DNA of 64,000 nucleotides from Asparagopsis taxiformis (Eukaryota; Rhodophyta; Florideophyceae; Bonnemaisoniales; Bonnemaisoniaceae), in contig JALQPE010000659.1 of NCBI GenBank assembly GCA_030407315.1, forward strand, positions 1 through 64,000. The letters run 5' to 3'. A model generated the notes under the pieces. The model saw nothing but the letters and a program-made list of their open reading frames with translations. It was not told the DNA's origin and did not search any database. Shown here piece after piece: positions 12,013-23,165 of this stretch; positions within the stretch are counted from its first letter, which is position 1; each line of letters begins with the position of its first letter. A program made the position numbers and the translations under genes.

Positions 12013-12115
12013 ACCCCATTACAGTACGGGCCGTTTACCGGGGATGCTGACAGCAAAGTCATCGTTACGATGACTTTGCTGTAAGGAACCCTGGTAAACG
12101 GCTTCGGCTGTAAGC
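12013..12115. repeat. Palindrome cluster P2 (one palindrome)
   Basis: One 37 bp palindrome is flanked by GGGCCGTTTACCGGGGATGC on the left and CCTGGTAAACGGCTTCGG on the right. The flanks are imperfect inverted copies, so the whole unit is a nested palindrome. It lies 3' of the ParB/2OG fusion gene. The mirror copy is at 50970-51065. Confidence 0.85.
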
Positions 12116-12581
12116 AGCAGGGAGTTCTCCCATCTTGGTAAAGGTGAGAAGCGAAGTTTGAAGTCGGGAAAATTGCTCAGGAAAGGTCTGTACGGCTGTG
12201 AGCAGCTCTCAGGAGTATTTTAGCTCACGTGGTCTCTGTTCAGGGTATACCCTGTATATATATAGGTAGCCTAGTGTAGGTGGGAAGATAGACGAAAATT
12301 CTACCAATAATTTATCACAGTGACGGCTCTCGTAGTCGAAATCTGCGCGTTGTCAAGGGTCGAAACTAGTCTTCCCCTACGGCCTAGCTAGTAAAATCAT
12401 GCAACGTTGTAGACTAATATTAAAAAGTAGCAAGCAATCTGCTGAGTAGCACTAAAGTATGAGATGAAGGACAGATGTATAGATGAAAACCGAAAAGTGG
12501 GCTAAGATAACAATGTTGAGGTGAGAAAGACAGAACTTTTTAGCAGGGAACAGTAGTATAGGTTTTTATACTTCTGGTATG
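12116..12581. other. Non-coding gap 3' of the ParB/2OG gene
   Basis: Contains the CCATCTTGGTAAAGGTGAG spacer word found after other palindrome clusters and a TA-rich GTATATATATAGG stretch at about 12252. No gene seen. Confidence 0.5.
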
Positions 12582-15500
12582 CTATCTATTGCTCCTATCG
12601 TACTTGTAATATTCGACGGTGTGGATGTGGTCTGTGAGGACGTCCTTCTCCGTCTTCAAGTAGATGTGGCCGCGCGTGGGCAGGCCATAGACTAACTTCT
12701 CGCCTGCAGGAAGATCTCCTCGGCTGAAGCCGACCCCGTAATGGTAAAGGTCACCGCGACCAACCAATACGGAATAGGGCGGCACCCAAAAGGTGAGAGG
12801 GGGAACCTTCCACATATCAGCGTCCGGATTGACTAGGCATACATGACTATAAGGCGCAGCTACTATAAAGAACCCATCGGCTCCGCTCGACATCATGAAA
12901 TATGATGGAGACTTGGTAGGACTGCCATGACTATTCGTCGTTACCTTGAAGTCCGTGTGCCCATCCTGGTCCGCAGCCCCATCTGCTGTAAGAAGCAGCC
13001 GGAATCCTGTCTTACTCCGCACAAACACCAAGAGCAAGCTCTGCCACCAACTTGTTCTTATACATCTCCAAATTGCCCTCCTCCAACTTGTCGCACAACT
13101 CACGCCGCGGCAGAGTGAGGCGCCCACGACCACCATCGATGCGGTCCTTCGCATCACCCACGTTGTGGATGAACTGCCACGGCGAAGGATCGAAGCCGGG
13201 CTTTGCGAAAGCTGGCGGCTCGTCCTGTGGCTCCCTGTCGTCATCATTAGAATCAGACTGCTGGGAGGGTTTTTCAACCTCCTCAACCAGCGGGAATTGC
13301 CTAGCGAAGTGTCCGAACAACTCATGCGTCGCATTACCAGCCGTGGACGATGCCAACAGGCCTTCCATAACAATAACCCAAGTGTTCCAACAACGCCCGC
13401 TTCACCGCAAAGTACCTGTCCACCACCGTATCCTCAGCACCCGGCGATGCAGCTGCATGGAATGCTGCCGCCCTCATTTCCGCCCGAACCGTCTCCACCG
13501 TCGTACTTTCCATGTAGTACTTCATCCGGCTGCCAGACGCAATTGCGCTGGGGAGAACGGCGGCCACATTCTCATCGACGATACTGTCGGGAATGGGATT
13601 CTCCTGGGCGTCGTCGAACTGGAGAACCGGCTCCCGAGAGCGACCTCGGGAAGCCGACTTGGATTTCTTTGACGACGACTTTGATGAAGTCTCACCGAGC
13701 TTCCTCTTTTTGGTAGAGGTCTCGGGCGTCGCAGAAGCGGCTTCCAAGTTGCGCTTCCCGAGGATGGAGTTTTCACCCGCATCCTCGGGGGCGCTCTCCA
13801 GCTCGACGACCTCCACAGCACCACCCGCCGTTCCACCACGACCGGAACGACTCGCTTGCAGGCGGGTACTCCTTCTGGGCATCACTTTCCTCCCAGAAGT
13901 TTCCACTCCGGGCGGTGCAGAATCACTGACTTCGATAACATCCCCGTCAGGATCTGCACCGCCCTTCGCACTGCTGCCCTCGACCACATTCTCGGGAGTA
14001 GGGCCCTCCGTCGAAATCCTCGCAACCGTCTTCTGTCCAACCCCACCGGATGGTGAAGGGACGAAACTGTCATCGCTGGAGCTTCCCGAACTGCTAGCAG
14101 ATGCAGAACGGGAAGCTTCGACAGCGGGGGCCGGAGCAGCAGGGTGCTGTTCGGCAGCCGGAGTCGCAGGCTCAGGCTGCGAAGCCGGTGAGACCTGCTC
14201 CTGCGCGGCTTGGACAGGACGGTTGGGGGTATCAGTCCCGGTGTGGGAAACTGGACCAGAGCGTTCGCTGCCATCCTGGAGACCACGCGCAGTCGGCTTG
14301 ACCGGGGTCACCGCAGGGGAGGATGCAGACACGGCAGGGGTAGAGACAGGAACAGGGGTAACCTCGGAATCGCTGGAAGATTCCAATTGAGGTGGTGGGG
14401 GCAAAGGAATGGAGGATGAAGGGATGGGCAAGGAATTGGAAGAGGAAGGGATGGGGGCATCATCACCACATGTGGCTGGGAGCGCAGCATGTGGGATGTC
14501 TGGGTACATCGCGTGAAAGCGTTTCCGCATAAGCATGTCGCGGTACCCAGTGACGCGCAGGAGCATTTTCCTGGCGTCCTTCCCGAAGACAGACTTCTTA
14601 CGGGGAAAAATGTTCTCCGACTTGTAACCATCGGGGGGGCCTTCCTTGGGACGGAAGTCTGCCCAGCACCCCTTCTTGGGGACCATCTGAGCAAGAACTT
14701 CGACAACGCGCTAGCGAATGTCGAAGCTCTTGCTCGGGTCACCCACGCTGGGAATTGACCCATCCAGCATCCTCATCACATCCGAAACGTTCCAATACTC
14801 CGCCACCTCCTTCACGTACCCGAAGATTTCGAACAAACCAGCAATCCATTCCTGCCCAATGGTACCAACCGAGTACGGTTTCAGCCCGGCCGACCGACGG
14901 CTACAAGTGTAGCGCGCCGTCATCTCCAGGATGAAACACTTCTGTACATCCGGAGCACTCCTGAACGACCCATTGAACAACAAGTTCACCGTAAACCCAG
15001 CCAAATCCTCTGTGGAAGAGAACTGCACGAACTCCGGCCTGTTCGGGATGCTCGACCAGTACTTGAAAGCAGGGCTTTCAATGGTCTTGAACCCTCGCGC
15101 GATGGAGACGTAGCGCATGAGCTGTCTCGGACGAATCCAGCTCAGCGCTTTCCGTTCTTTAATGTACTGAACGGTCGGCTCGATCTTCTTCTTTCCCAGG
15201 CGGTGGATATTGATGAACTCCATCACAGAGCACACATTGTCAGCAACTGTTACCTCGCTGACGTTGTGGGTGTGGAAGTTCATCAGCCGTGAAAGCGGGA
15301 GTACTTCTTCGGAGCAGAAGACATCCCGGCCAAGCCGAGTCGGTGGGAGGAGAAAGTCGACTGGAATGGTTCCAAAGCGACGGTAGATGTCAGACTTGAC
15401 AAACTCCTCCCACTCTGGACTGTCCTTCGCAGGAGCAGGTCCAGCCGACTCGAGAATGGCCTTCAACGCGGTCACTCGGTGAGATCCATCGACATATTGC

Positions 15501-16162
15501 AGTCGTACTTTTGCATTGGAATCAATCACCTCGCAGACGGACACGCGTGAAGCAATCACGGAAAATCCCTGAGTGAGAAACGTTTTCTTCAACTCATCAA
15601 CGCGATGCGGCCTGACCACCCTGGAGACGACTGCCGGAGGAGAAACATCCAGGGGGGAAATGAAGACTGGAATGTTTCGGCAGCTCTCCGGACTTATGTC
15701 GTAGTCCACATCCACCGGGATGGGCACTGTGCCAGGGTAGGCCAGCCTGGTGCTGCGGAGAGGCTTGTTCGGTACGATGTCACGAGCGTTGTGATCATCG
15801 ACCTTCTCCGCAACCTCTGCCAAGTCGCTGCCGAACGCGATGATCATGTCCGGAGCAGGCGAGCTAGGCAGAGGAGCACCAGATCCCTCGACGGCTGGCG
15901 CCGCTTCGGCAGATTGAGCCGGAAGCGGAGTTGCGGGAACGCCAGCGTCGATTGAAGTGACAGCCGCGGGATAGGAAGCCGAAGGGGGGAGGGGACGGGC
16001 TTAGGTTCTGGGCTGAGCTGGGTCAGCGCTGCAGCAGCTTCGCAAACGTCCATGGGGACAGTGGGGCAGAGAAGGAGAGGGAGAAGGAGTGGGAGAATCG
16101 TTGTCACGGCGGCTGGCAGAGCGCACCTGGCGGTCGAAAGCGTTGGGGGATTGTTGAGCCAT
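12582..16162 (-). pseudogene. ParB-like / 2OG-oxygenase-like fusion, left-arm copy
   Basis: I read one gene of about 1190 codons. It starts at the ATG at 16162-16160 (GCAATGG; MAQQSPNAFDRQ). A Pro/Ser/Ala-rich leader needs two shifts, one at a C-run near 15985, to enter the frame from 15847. That frame holds a ParB-type DGSHR motif (residues 120-124 from 15847), then FPRKKSVFGKDARKM, low complexity and a basic nuclear-type patch (TKKRKLGE...SSKKSKS). A single in-frame TAG at 14711-14713 splits it. Frame changes near 13350 and 13045 lead to the C-terminal domain, which has GHTDF (HxD near 12955), SPSYFMMSSGADGFF, PPYSVLVGRGDLYHYG and RGHIYLK. This HxD...H...R layout fits a double-stranded beta-helix 2OG-Fe(II) oxygenase, so an oxidative demethylase is possible but unproven. 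Both arms share most lesions, so decay predates the duplication. Confidence 0.72.
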
Positions 16163-16367
16163 TGCTTTGATGAGAGATTGACAAACGAAGAGTGAAAGAT
16201 TGAGAAAGAGAGAATAAGATCTGAGCGACAAGCTGTTTTGCTGCGTAAGCTGAGTAGGATAGGAGAAACTCAGTCAGTTAACACATTCCCATTAGTATAC
16301 ACCCTGCTAATGAAATTCAGCGGTTGACCAATCCGAACCTTCCACATCACTTCTCGTTGTCCGACAA
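16163..16367. other. Upstream region of the ParB/2OG gene
   Basis: About 200 bases between the start codon and palindrome cluster P3, with a CT-rich leader on the coding strand (TTCTCTCTTTCTCAATC). This is the likely promoter and 5' leader of the leftward gene. No specific motif can be named. Confidence 0.45.
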
Positions 16368-16576
16368 TTACAGCTCAGGCAGTTTACCAAGGATCCTTAC
16401 AGCAAAGCCATCGTTACGATGACTTTGCTGTAAGAAAACGTTTTCATTACAGTGGCCAGGAATTTTTTTCCGGGTAAAGAAATCATGGCCACTGTAATGT
16501 TTTGTTTCCTGACAGCAAAGTCATCGTAACGATGACTTTGCTGTAAGCATCCCTGGTAAACTGCTCCATCTGTAAG
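16368..16576. repeat. Palindrome cluster P3 (two palindromes)
   Basis: Two 37 bp palindromes are joined by a spacer with TTTCATTACAGTGGCCAGG and its inverse CATGGCCACTGTAATG around TTTCCGGGTAAAG. The outer ends are TTACAGCTCAGGCAGTTTACC and its inverse GGTAAACTGCTCCATCTGTAAG, so the unit folds at several nested levels like a foldback element. The mirror is 32014-32222. Confidence 0.88.
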
Positions 16577-17098
16577 ACGTTGTTCTCAACCTTCGCTCTC
16601 ATGTCTGTTGCCCTCCTTCATCATCTTCACCTCCCTTCCCCCTACGCACCACATCTCTACTGTCGCTCTGCCCGCCCCTTTGGTGCATGTAATATTTTCT
16701 TACCACTCCCATAGTCTACACATACTGCTGCCTTCATACTTCGGCATGCCTACCCTTCCATCTTTCTCTCCCGTGCTAGGCCTAGAGCACATCTTACTTA
16801 CTTTATATCATTGTATAGTTAGAAACTAGAGAATAATAATTACATCACTAGAGTACACTGCAAATGTTAGTCACTATGGTTGGTGTGGTATACAACACCC
16901 TACCTCCTTCATGAGTAAACTTTGCGCACAGAACCGTTCAGTACCAGGTAGTGCAGCCAGCGCAAACCAGGCTTGCACGACGCAGAATGCTCCCCAGAGC
17001 CGCCAACAGCCGTCCAAACCATCGTTGTACGATGTTCCCGCCTCCACACTTCCCTTCTCACCTTTCCCAAGGTGGGAGACGGACGAAACTCCCAACCG
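16577..17098. repeat. R1 spacer repeat between palindrome clusters
   Basis: This spacer recurs inverted at 31492-32013 and, more diverged, in the same sense as 31492-32013 at about 38582-39277, 39489-40167 and 40546-41270. Shared words include CACCTTGGGAAAGGTGAG (opposite strand) and ATGCACCAAAGGGGCGGGCA (opposite strand). The small reading frames in it follow the repeat and are not credible genes. Confidence 0.82.
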
Positions 17099-17383
17099 CT
17101 TACAGCCGAAGCCGTTTACCTGGGATGCTTACAGAAAAGTCATCGTTACGATGACTTTGCTGTAAGGAATGGTTTGATTACAGTGGAGAGAAAATTTTAC
17201 CGGGTAAAAAATCAGCAAGAATTTTTTACCCCGTAAAAAATTGTGGCCGCTGTAATGATTTGATTTCTTACAGCAAAGTCATCGTAACGATGACTTTGCT
17301 GTAAGAAATCAAATCATTACAGCAAAGTCATGGTTACGATGACTTTGCTGTCAGCACCCCAGCGGAACTGCATCATCTGTAAG
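17099..17383. repeat. Palindrome cluster P4 (three palindrome copies, two variant)
   Basis: Three palindrome copies, two of them diverged (CAGAAAAGTC; CATGGTTACG), are separated by a spacer of two GGTAAAAAAT boxes and a GGCCGCTGTAATG word. The outer ends are CTTACAGCCGAAGCCGTTTACC and GGAACTGCATCATCTGTAAG. The cluster lies 3' of the small 2OG-like gene. The mirror is 31208-31491. Confidence 0.86.
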
Positions 17384-17609
17384 CCTTCCGCACCTCAATG
17401 TTGCAGCTGAAGACGACTGCGATATTACCTTGTTCTGTTCTATTCTAGTAGTGCCCGCCATAGTTTCCTCCCCTTCTCATATTAAATTGAGTATTGCATA
17501 TCTCCTGACCCGTCTACATACCTAAACGTCATGTACTAGCCTAAGTTTCATCGTTTACTTGAAGGCGGCCTTTATGCCTGCCATAGAATGCTATTAAGAA
17601 CTAATTCCA

Positions 17610-18061
17610 TCAGATATCCAAACGCTCCCAGTAGTTGACATTGAAGGGAGGCTGTAGCAACTTCTCCCTGGAAGTTCGAAGTGATAGATGTGACCAGATG
17701 GGATGCTGGTACCTCACCGAAGAACGACCCTCCGCGAATCCCATTCCTCCGTGATACACGTCCGTTCGGCATACAAGCAAGGAATACGGTGGGATGCGCA
17801 CGTTCGTCACTGGCACGCGGTACTTGTCTTTCGCTGGATGACTTAGGCACACATGGCTGAACTTGGCGATACGAATGATGAACCCATCCGCACCAGCAGC
17901 CATCATGAAATATGATGGCGAGCTGAGAGGACCAGTTCCAGTTCCCTCACGGACGGGAACATCGGTATGCATAAGTTGCTCCTGACTACCTTCTGCGGTC
18001 AAAATCAGACGAAGAACCGTTTCTGGAAAAACCACCGCTTCAACGCTGGTTCCGAGCGGAT
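17610..18061 (-). pseudogene. Small 2OG-oxygenase-like gene fragment, left arm
   Basis: An open frame of about 150 codons ends at a TGA at 17610. It is a diverged paralogue of the C-terminal domain of the ParB/2OG gene. LMHTDVP (the HxD, near 17970) corresponds to GHTDF, SPSYFMMAAGADGFI to SPSYFMMSSGADGFF, PPYSLLVCRTDVYHGG to PPYSVLVGRGDLYHYG, and HIWSHLSL-like residues to the RGHIYL strand. There is no good ATG at the 5' end: the frame has an ATG only at 18035, inside the domain, and a stop before 18061. It is therefore a fragment or a terminal exon. The metal-binding HxD and distal H are kept. Confidence 0.55.
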
Positions 18062-18903
18062 CAGAATATTATTTTTTGTAATCAGAATGAGATTTTCTAC
18101 GTGCTGGCAATGATATGTCACGCATGTCACGATACGCAGTAATTGAGATAGTGATATATAACATTGCGTGACATAACAGAACGAGCGTAGCTGGAGACAC
18201 GTGTCTCTATTGCAGAAAACATTCAATAGACGAATCATGTAGACTGAGATACACATGGAATGTCGTATACGACACTATGTACACTGGGCACTGCAGAGTC
18301 TACTACTACATACCCTCAAATCTTGCCTTCTGTGCGCCTCTTCATTCATTGTGCTGAGCCACTGTAGTGCTAGACAGGCTGTCTCTGTATAAACAAGTCT
18401 GTAGCACCTCTCCCCAGATCTACAGATTCTATAGGATTGAATAGAAGGTCATGGATCTGTGTGCATCGAGATAAAAGGCTCTTCGCTTCCCCTTCTCTGA
18501 GGAAGGTACGATACCATCAATTTAGAAGTGATTGTGTGCCTCAAATTTTCTTTGGACAGCTGTCCGCTCTCTAAATTGCGCTAGGTACCTAGAAAATTAC
18601 CATTACCACGTGCTAATGGTAATTTTCCAATGACATGTATGAGAAAGCAGTGTCATCAGGAATAAATTTGAATTGAACCAAAACTTCTTTGTGACGCACA
18701 CTGAAAGTATCAATGTTATTTTTCTGGGAAATTTCAGATTTGGCAGTTTAATTTTGGCCTTGTGCAACACGGAGAGAAATTTTGGCACGGAAAATGAGAA
18801 TGCTATTCAGTACACGGGGAAACGGACTGGATTCTTCCATGAATGTAGTCCATTATGGACTACTGGGCGTCACATGACTGCTTCAATGTGCTGGGCTGGA
18901 ACT
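18062..18903. other. Unassigned arm DNA with a short perfect hairpin
   Basis: No gene recognised. At 18592-18627 the sequence GAAAATTACCATTA is followed after CCACGTGC by TAATGGTAATTTTC, a hairpin with 14 bp arms. The mirror is at about 29966-30001. Confidence 0.55.
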
Positions 18904-20041
18904 CTATTGCGATCTAAGTGATCTAGCAGCGCTAAAATCTTCCTTCCTCTTCACCCTCGCATACGGTCTGAAACTGCGGAAGAAATGAACACTTCCCATT
19001 GGAGGTGCACCATCACCATCACTCTGCGATATCATGCAAGAGAGCCAAGTCGTGAAAACCACATCTCGATTGAACTGTCTCAGATGGAAATCTTCCTGGT
19101 TCTGCAACTCTCATCCCCAGATCCATCCCTGCAGTAAACTATGGGCGATTTCATTCAAAATGATCACGACCAGACTGCTGCCGGCTGGTGACATACTTAA
19201 TTTGCGCAAAAGACATGACCATTTGGTCATTATGGTCTACAACCTGAATGGTATCCATTAGACCGAACGAATCCTGATTGCATGCTATACTAACTACAAT
19301 AGATACGTTCTGTGTATGGCTTCTATTGCACTTTGTTCTGCCGAACTGCCATAACGGAAATACTTTCCCATCCAGTACTGTTCGAACAGTTCGATCGAAC
19401 TGAACCATCCAACGTCAGCACGTGCAAATTCACATAACGCACATCAGGGTGCCATGCTGTGTTCTTACATAGCAGTACCAAGAAGGGTATCCTTTGTGGG
19501 ATACCAGACGCATAGAAAGCATATTCCAGGACCAAATGTTCTGACGGGATTTGGGAGGAGTTCAGCAACTGCTCTGGGTGCCATGGAGTCAATTGTGAAA
19601 TTGCCCATAGTTGGGCTACTACTAATTTCATACGCACATTCATTCATGATTTATGCATTGAGTTTAGCAAGAACATTGAGGCGATTATGTTTGAAGCGCA
19701 ACAATATTCATGGTCAGGTTGAATGGACGTTGTTACATGGTTCAATTGTATAATTGATACCAATGTTCGGGAGTTTACTGAATGAAAATAAGATTGCAGA
19801 AGTCTATATGGCTGCTTTTATGTTATATTATCAGCGACGTCTGATGGCCACATGTGGGTTGGATAGTCTGCAAGGGGAGGGATTCAGTTCGATTGTGTCG
19901 AGATTGTTCATCGAGATTGAATCGGTGGTGCATTTGTTGTATTGGACTGGCGGAACTCTGATTGAAAATACACAACGCACTGATGATCCCCTGTAGATGG
20001 CACATGTCATGATAAATATGGGGCTGTTTGTACCAGCCCAA
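18904..20041 (-). pseudogene. Decayed coding tract of unknown family, left arm
   Basis: Several short frames in succession look like remnants of one leftward gene: 19823-20041, 19323-19643, 19151-19408 and 18904-19107. Coding-like segments include DTIQVVDHNDQMVMSFAQI and PPMGSVHFFRSFRPYARVK. The frame changes between them and there are many stops. I recognise no family. The tract is copied in the right arm at 28552-29689, and the arms are nearly identical, so its conservation there says nothing about selection. Confidence 0.35.
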
Positions 20042-20907
20042 TTCTACATGAAGCGAGTAAGCATACGACCGTGTGATATGCTAACGGTGGTTTGTACATA
20101 CATACATGATACCACCCGGTACTTGCAATCATGGTTTGCTGCATGAAAGTTCTGGTTGATCTACTAGTCGACTACAGAAAACGTTAGTGATGGTAGTGCG
20201 AGAGGTTGTGACTATGGCTGAATCATCATTTGACCGAAAATAGAAGCTGTGCGATGAATGCTGAAGGCCTATGGCAATGAACTGTGCTCAAGTGTCCCTA
20301 GAGGCAGTCTACATTTTTCAACAGCGCAGTGACTGCCAACAGCTTTCTTCCAGAGGAAGAAACGGGTGCATTCCATTTCAAACGGCCTTAATTCGGATGT
20401 GCACACTCCAGGAGACTAGGTTTCACATTTGAAGCTGCATTAGTTCATCCAGGAAGTCTTCACTCAACTCATATCCTTTGCTCAGGACCTACGGGACTGT
20501 TGAAGAACTAAATAGGCTATGATGGAGAGCTTAAATTGTGGTTCTTACACTGAAGAGTAATATTGAAAGATTCTCTCTGTATCAACACGAAAGACCTACT
20601 TCTGATGCAGACTACTAGGAAGACAGTCAGACTCTGGGAAGTACAGAAAAGGGGATGTTCGCGGAATTGAAGGAAACTGAACAATGACCCAATATCTTCC
20701 ATCCTTAAAATCTTTTTCATAATTCATGAAGGAGAGAATACGCCAGTTTCACATTGGTTCGCCTACAAAAAGTCCCTAAACGCCTAACCTTTCGTCTAGA
20801 CTAGTTCTTACTTTAGAAACGTAACGGCCGAGATGTGAAGAACGTGAACTAGAGGAATTTCGAAGTGAATTGAGGAGCTCAATTTATGTTAGTAACACAA
20901 TGGACAT
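20042..20907. other. Inner arm end and start of the unique core
   Basis: The inverted repeat ends at 20467. From 20468 the DNA has no counterpart in the window. No gene or motif recognised before the transposase stop codon. Confidence 0.5.
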
Positions 20908-23165
20908 TCATCTGAGAGTTTGGCAATCGTGAAGAAAATTACTTCGCAAAAGCTTAACAACGTCCATACGCAGTTCCCCGCTTCGTGTTAAGTCTTCAAA
21001 CTCTACTAAAACACTGTCGGGCGGAATTATATCCTTCCACGGTTTCTTACTTCTTTCGTCCGTTGAGAGATAAGATGATTTGTATGCACTTTTGTACACA
21101 TCTCGCATGGATAGTGGCTCATACCAATGAACTTCCAGCTTCTCGACGACACCCTCATTATCGTATTGAATGCTACATATCTTAGCGACCCAGAAAGCGC
21201 ATTGTGGGGTAGACACTTCGGGACGTACAGCCACAAATCGATTCAGCGTATACTCATGACGACTCCGGATAGGATTTGGACTCCATTCTTCTTCTGCCAC
21301 ATTTTTTTCTACATCAGTTCCTAGAGGTGAAATATACCTCAGCTCCACGCAAGTTTCCAAATCCCAGTGAAAATCTTCTTCCCGTGTATTATATACTGAT
21401 GATGCCAGCTGCCTCAAAGAAGCCATTTTCTGAGCACAGTTAACTCGTCCCGCTTCTGATTGATATCGTTTTTCTACTTCATGAAGCCCGTCTGGGCATG
21501 ATATTAGGGTAGGTGGTGTTTTAGCAAGATCTGGAAGCTCCTTTAAGAAGGAACATGGGTATCGATGATTTTGTGAGTCGAGACGAATCCAGACACCATC
21601 GCAGTTGACTTTCACGTGGCATAAAGTATTGATCTTCTCAGAAATACTGGAGGAAGGATTTTCTCTTCGATTAAATCGAAAGTACCGAAAATCGGTGAAC
21701 TTCTGGACCTTCGTGAGGATATTCTGACTTGTGCACAAACCGGAAAAGTTCGCTACATGTTGAATGTGATTGACAAAAGGAGCTGGAGTGTAGGAAGCTC
21801 GGAGCTGATTGTGCAACTCGATAAGGGTAATTGCATCGTTCGAACGCAGGCGTCCTGAAGTGCAACTGAAGCACTGATAGATATCGACATGAGTATGTCC
21901 GATGGGAAGGAAGGAAACTTGCACCTCATCAAATAATCTCCAGCCAACGAGTGACTCAAGGTACGCGAAGAGAAATCTGTTCTTATTTTCTCTTGTACAG
22001 TTGTCTAACTGTATGAAGAGGGTTCTCGGAAGCCGGGAGTTCCGAGCTCGCTCAGAAATGAAGCGATGAATGGCCTCAATTATATAGTTGGCTCCTGTCT
22101 CGAACTCTTCTGTCATAGTATACAGATACAAATTCTTAACAGTTTTGTGCTCAATGATACCAATCAACTTCACGTTCAATGCCTTTCCCCTCGTGTTTTT
22201 TGTATGCACAGCAAAATGCGGTAGTCCGAATGCGGACTGATCAGCGCCTTCCACACATATGGAAACATATTCGTGTGGTTGTAGAATAGCCTTTCCCGTT
22301 TCCTTCTTGTATTCCAGTCTCTCTCTTGCTATCATGTCCACATGGCCTTTTCGGCGACTTAGAAGATCTTCTGTCGGCCCATTTGTATGGCAAGCATCCA
22401 TAATTGCTGCTCTAATTTCCTCGCAGATTGTACACTTCGTGAATCTTGATAGTTTGCGGACTTTCAGGGAGAAACGATGCTCTTTCCATGTCTTGTAAAA
22501 ATAGGGGCGACTCGGTGGATTTTTCGAACAAAGAAGCTCATGTTCCGTGCAGAATAACTCATATACCTCACGCTTTCTGAAAAAGGGTAGGTGCTGTTCT
22601 TCCCTATCTGGCATATTTCCTGCATTTCTTTCGGGAAGACGGTCAAGGAAAGAAATTATGGGCTCCCTTTTTGTACAGTGTGTGATTGTTCTTCTATTGG
22701 ACGCAATAGTTCTATTTGTTAGGCTTTGTTCAGTTCCTTTAACGTCACACTGAAGGTACCTTGAAAAACCAAAAGCGCTGCTCAAGAAGTTCGCACATAC
22801 AATTTTGCCATTGAATCTGAACACGCCCGGAGAATGTTTTCTAGAGTTATCAACTCCGAGCATACTCATGAGAAAATTCCTTCTTGCTTTGCTTGTTATT
22901 AAAGATACCTCTGCCATTTTCGTGTGAAGAAATCGAGGAGCACATTGACGGAAGCATCGCTTCTTGCAGCAACGTTTACTTCTCAAGAAACCTGTTGATA
23001 ATTTTTTACGGCCTCCATTCTTCTCTTCTTCATGGAACCTGATCTCTCAGGGACTACAGTAACTCCTTCCTTAAAAAGGTTTGAACTGCGATCACAGCTC
23101 TCAACGCTATGAAACTCATTCGTACGATGCGTAGATAGAAACCCAACATATCGTTTGTGGCACAT
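20908..23165 (-). pseudogene. DUF7869-type DDE transposase in the element core
   Basis: A frame of 692 codons (22986 to the TGA at 20908) is open, but it has no ATG at its start. The N-terminus appears to lie one frame away, in a segment beginning at an ATG at 23165 or 23033 (MKKRRMEAVKN) and running into 22983. One frameshift near 22985-23000 would join them. Visible parts, counted from 22986, are a Cys-rich start (RCCKKRCFRQC), a CTICEEI zinc-type site, EGADQSAFG (D249), QLDNCTRENKN (D328) and GHTHVDIYQCFS (D368). The LDN...ENKN and GHTHxDI signatures are those of the DUF7869 family, regarded as an RNase-H-fold transposase/integrase and common in algae, oomycetes and molluscs. The three acidic residues are the natural candidates for a DDD/E triad. 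It is the only transposase inside the giant palindrome. Confidence 0.78.

Larger units (their letters stand above)
11828..20467. repeat. Left arm of the 8.6 kb giant inverted repeat
   Basis: This 8640 bp arm is the reverse complement of 28126-35012 joined to 49507-51256. Matching positions add up to 48590-48593 along the inner part, showing few indels. The outer border is at TAGACTACAACAATCC (11828) against 51256. The inner border is at CACTCAA (20467) against 28126. The arms differ only at scattered bases; for example, one C is lost in the right arm at the site matching 14753. That points to a recent origin or ongoing homogenisation. The right arm continues smoothly into copy 2 of the element, while the left arm stops, so the left side is probably truncated. 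Confidence 0.92.

Noticed and set aside
13334..14390. Rightward frames opposite the ParB/2OG gene (for example 13593-14390 on the plus strand)
   Set aside because: They are long only because the GC-rich, Ser/Pro-coding region leaves the other strand open. Domain motifs are all on the minus strand.
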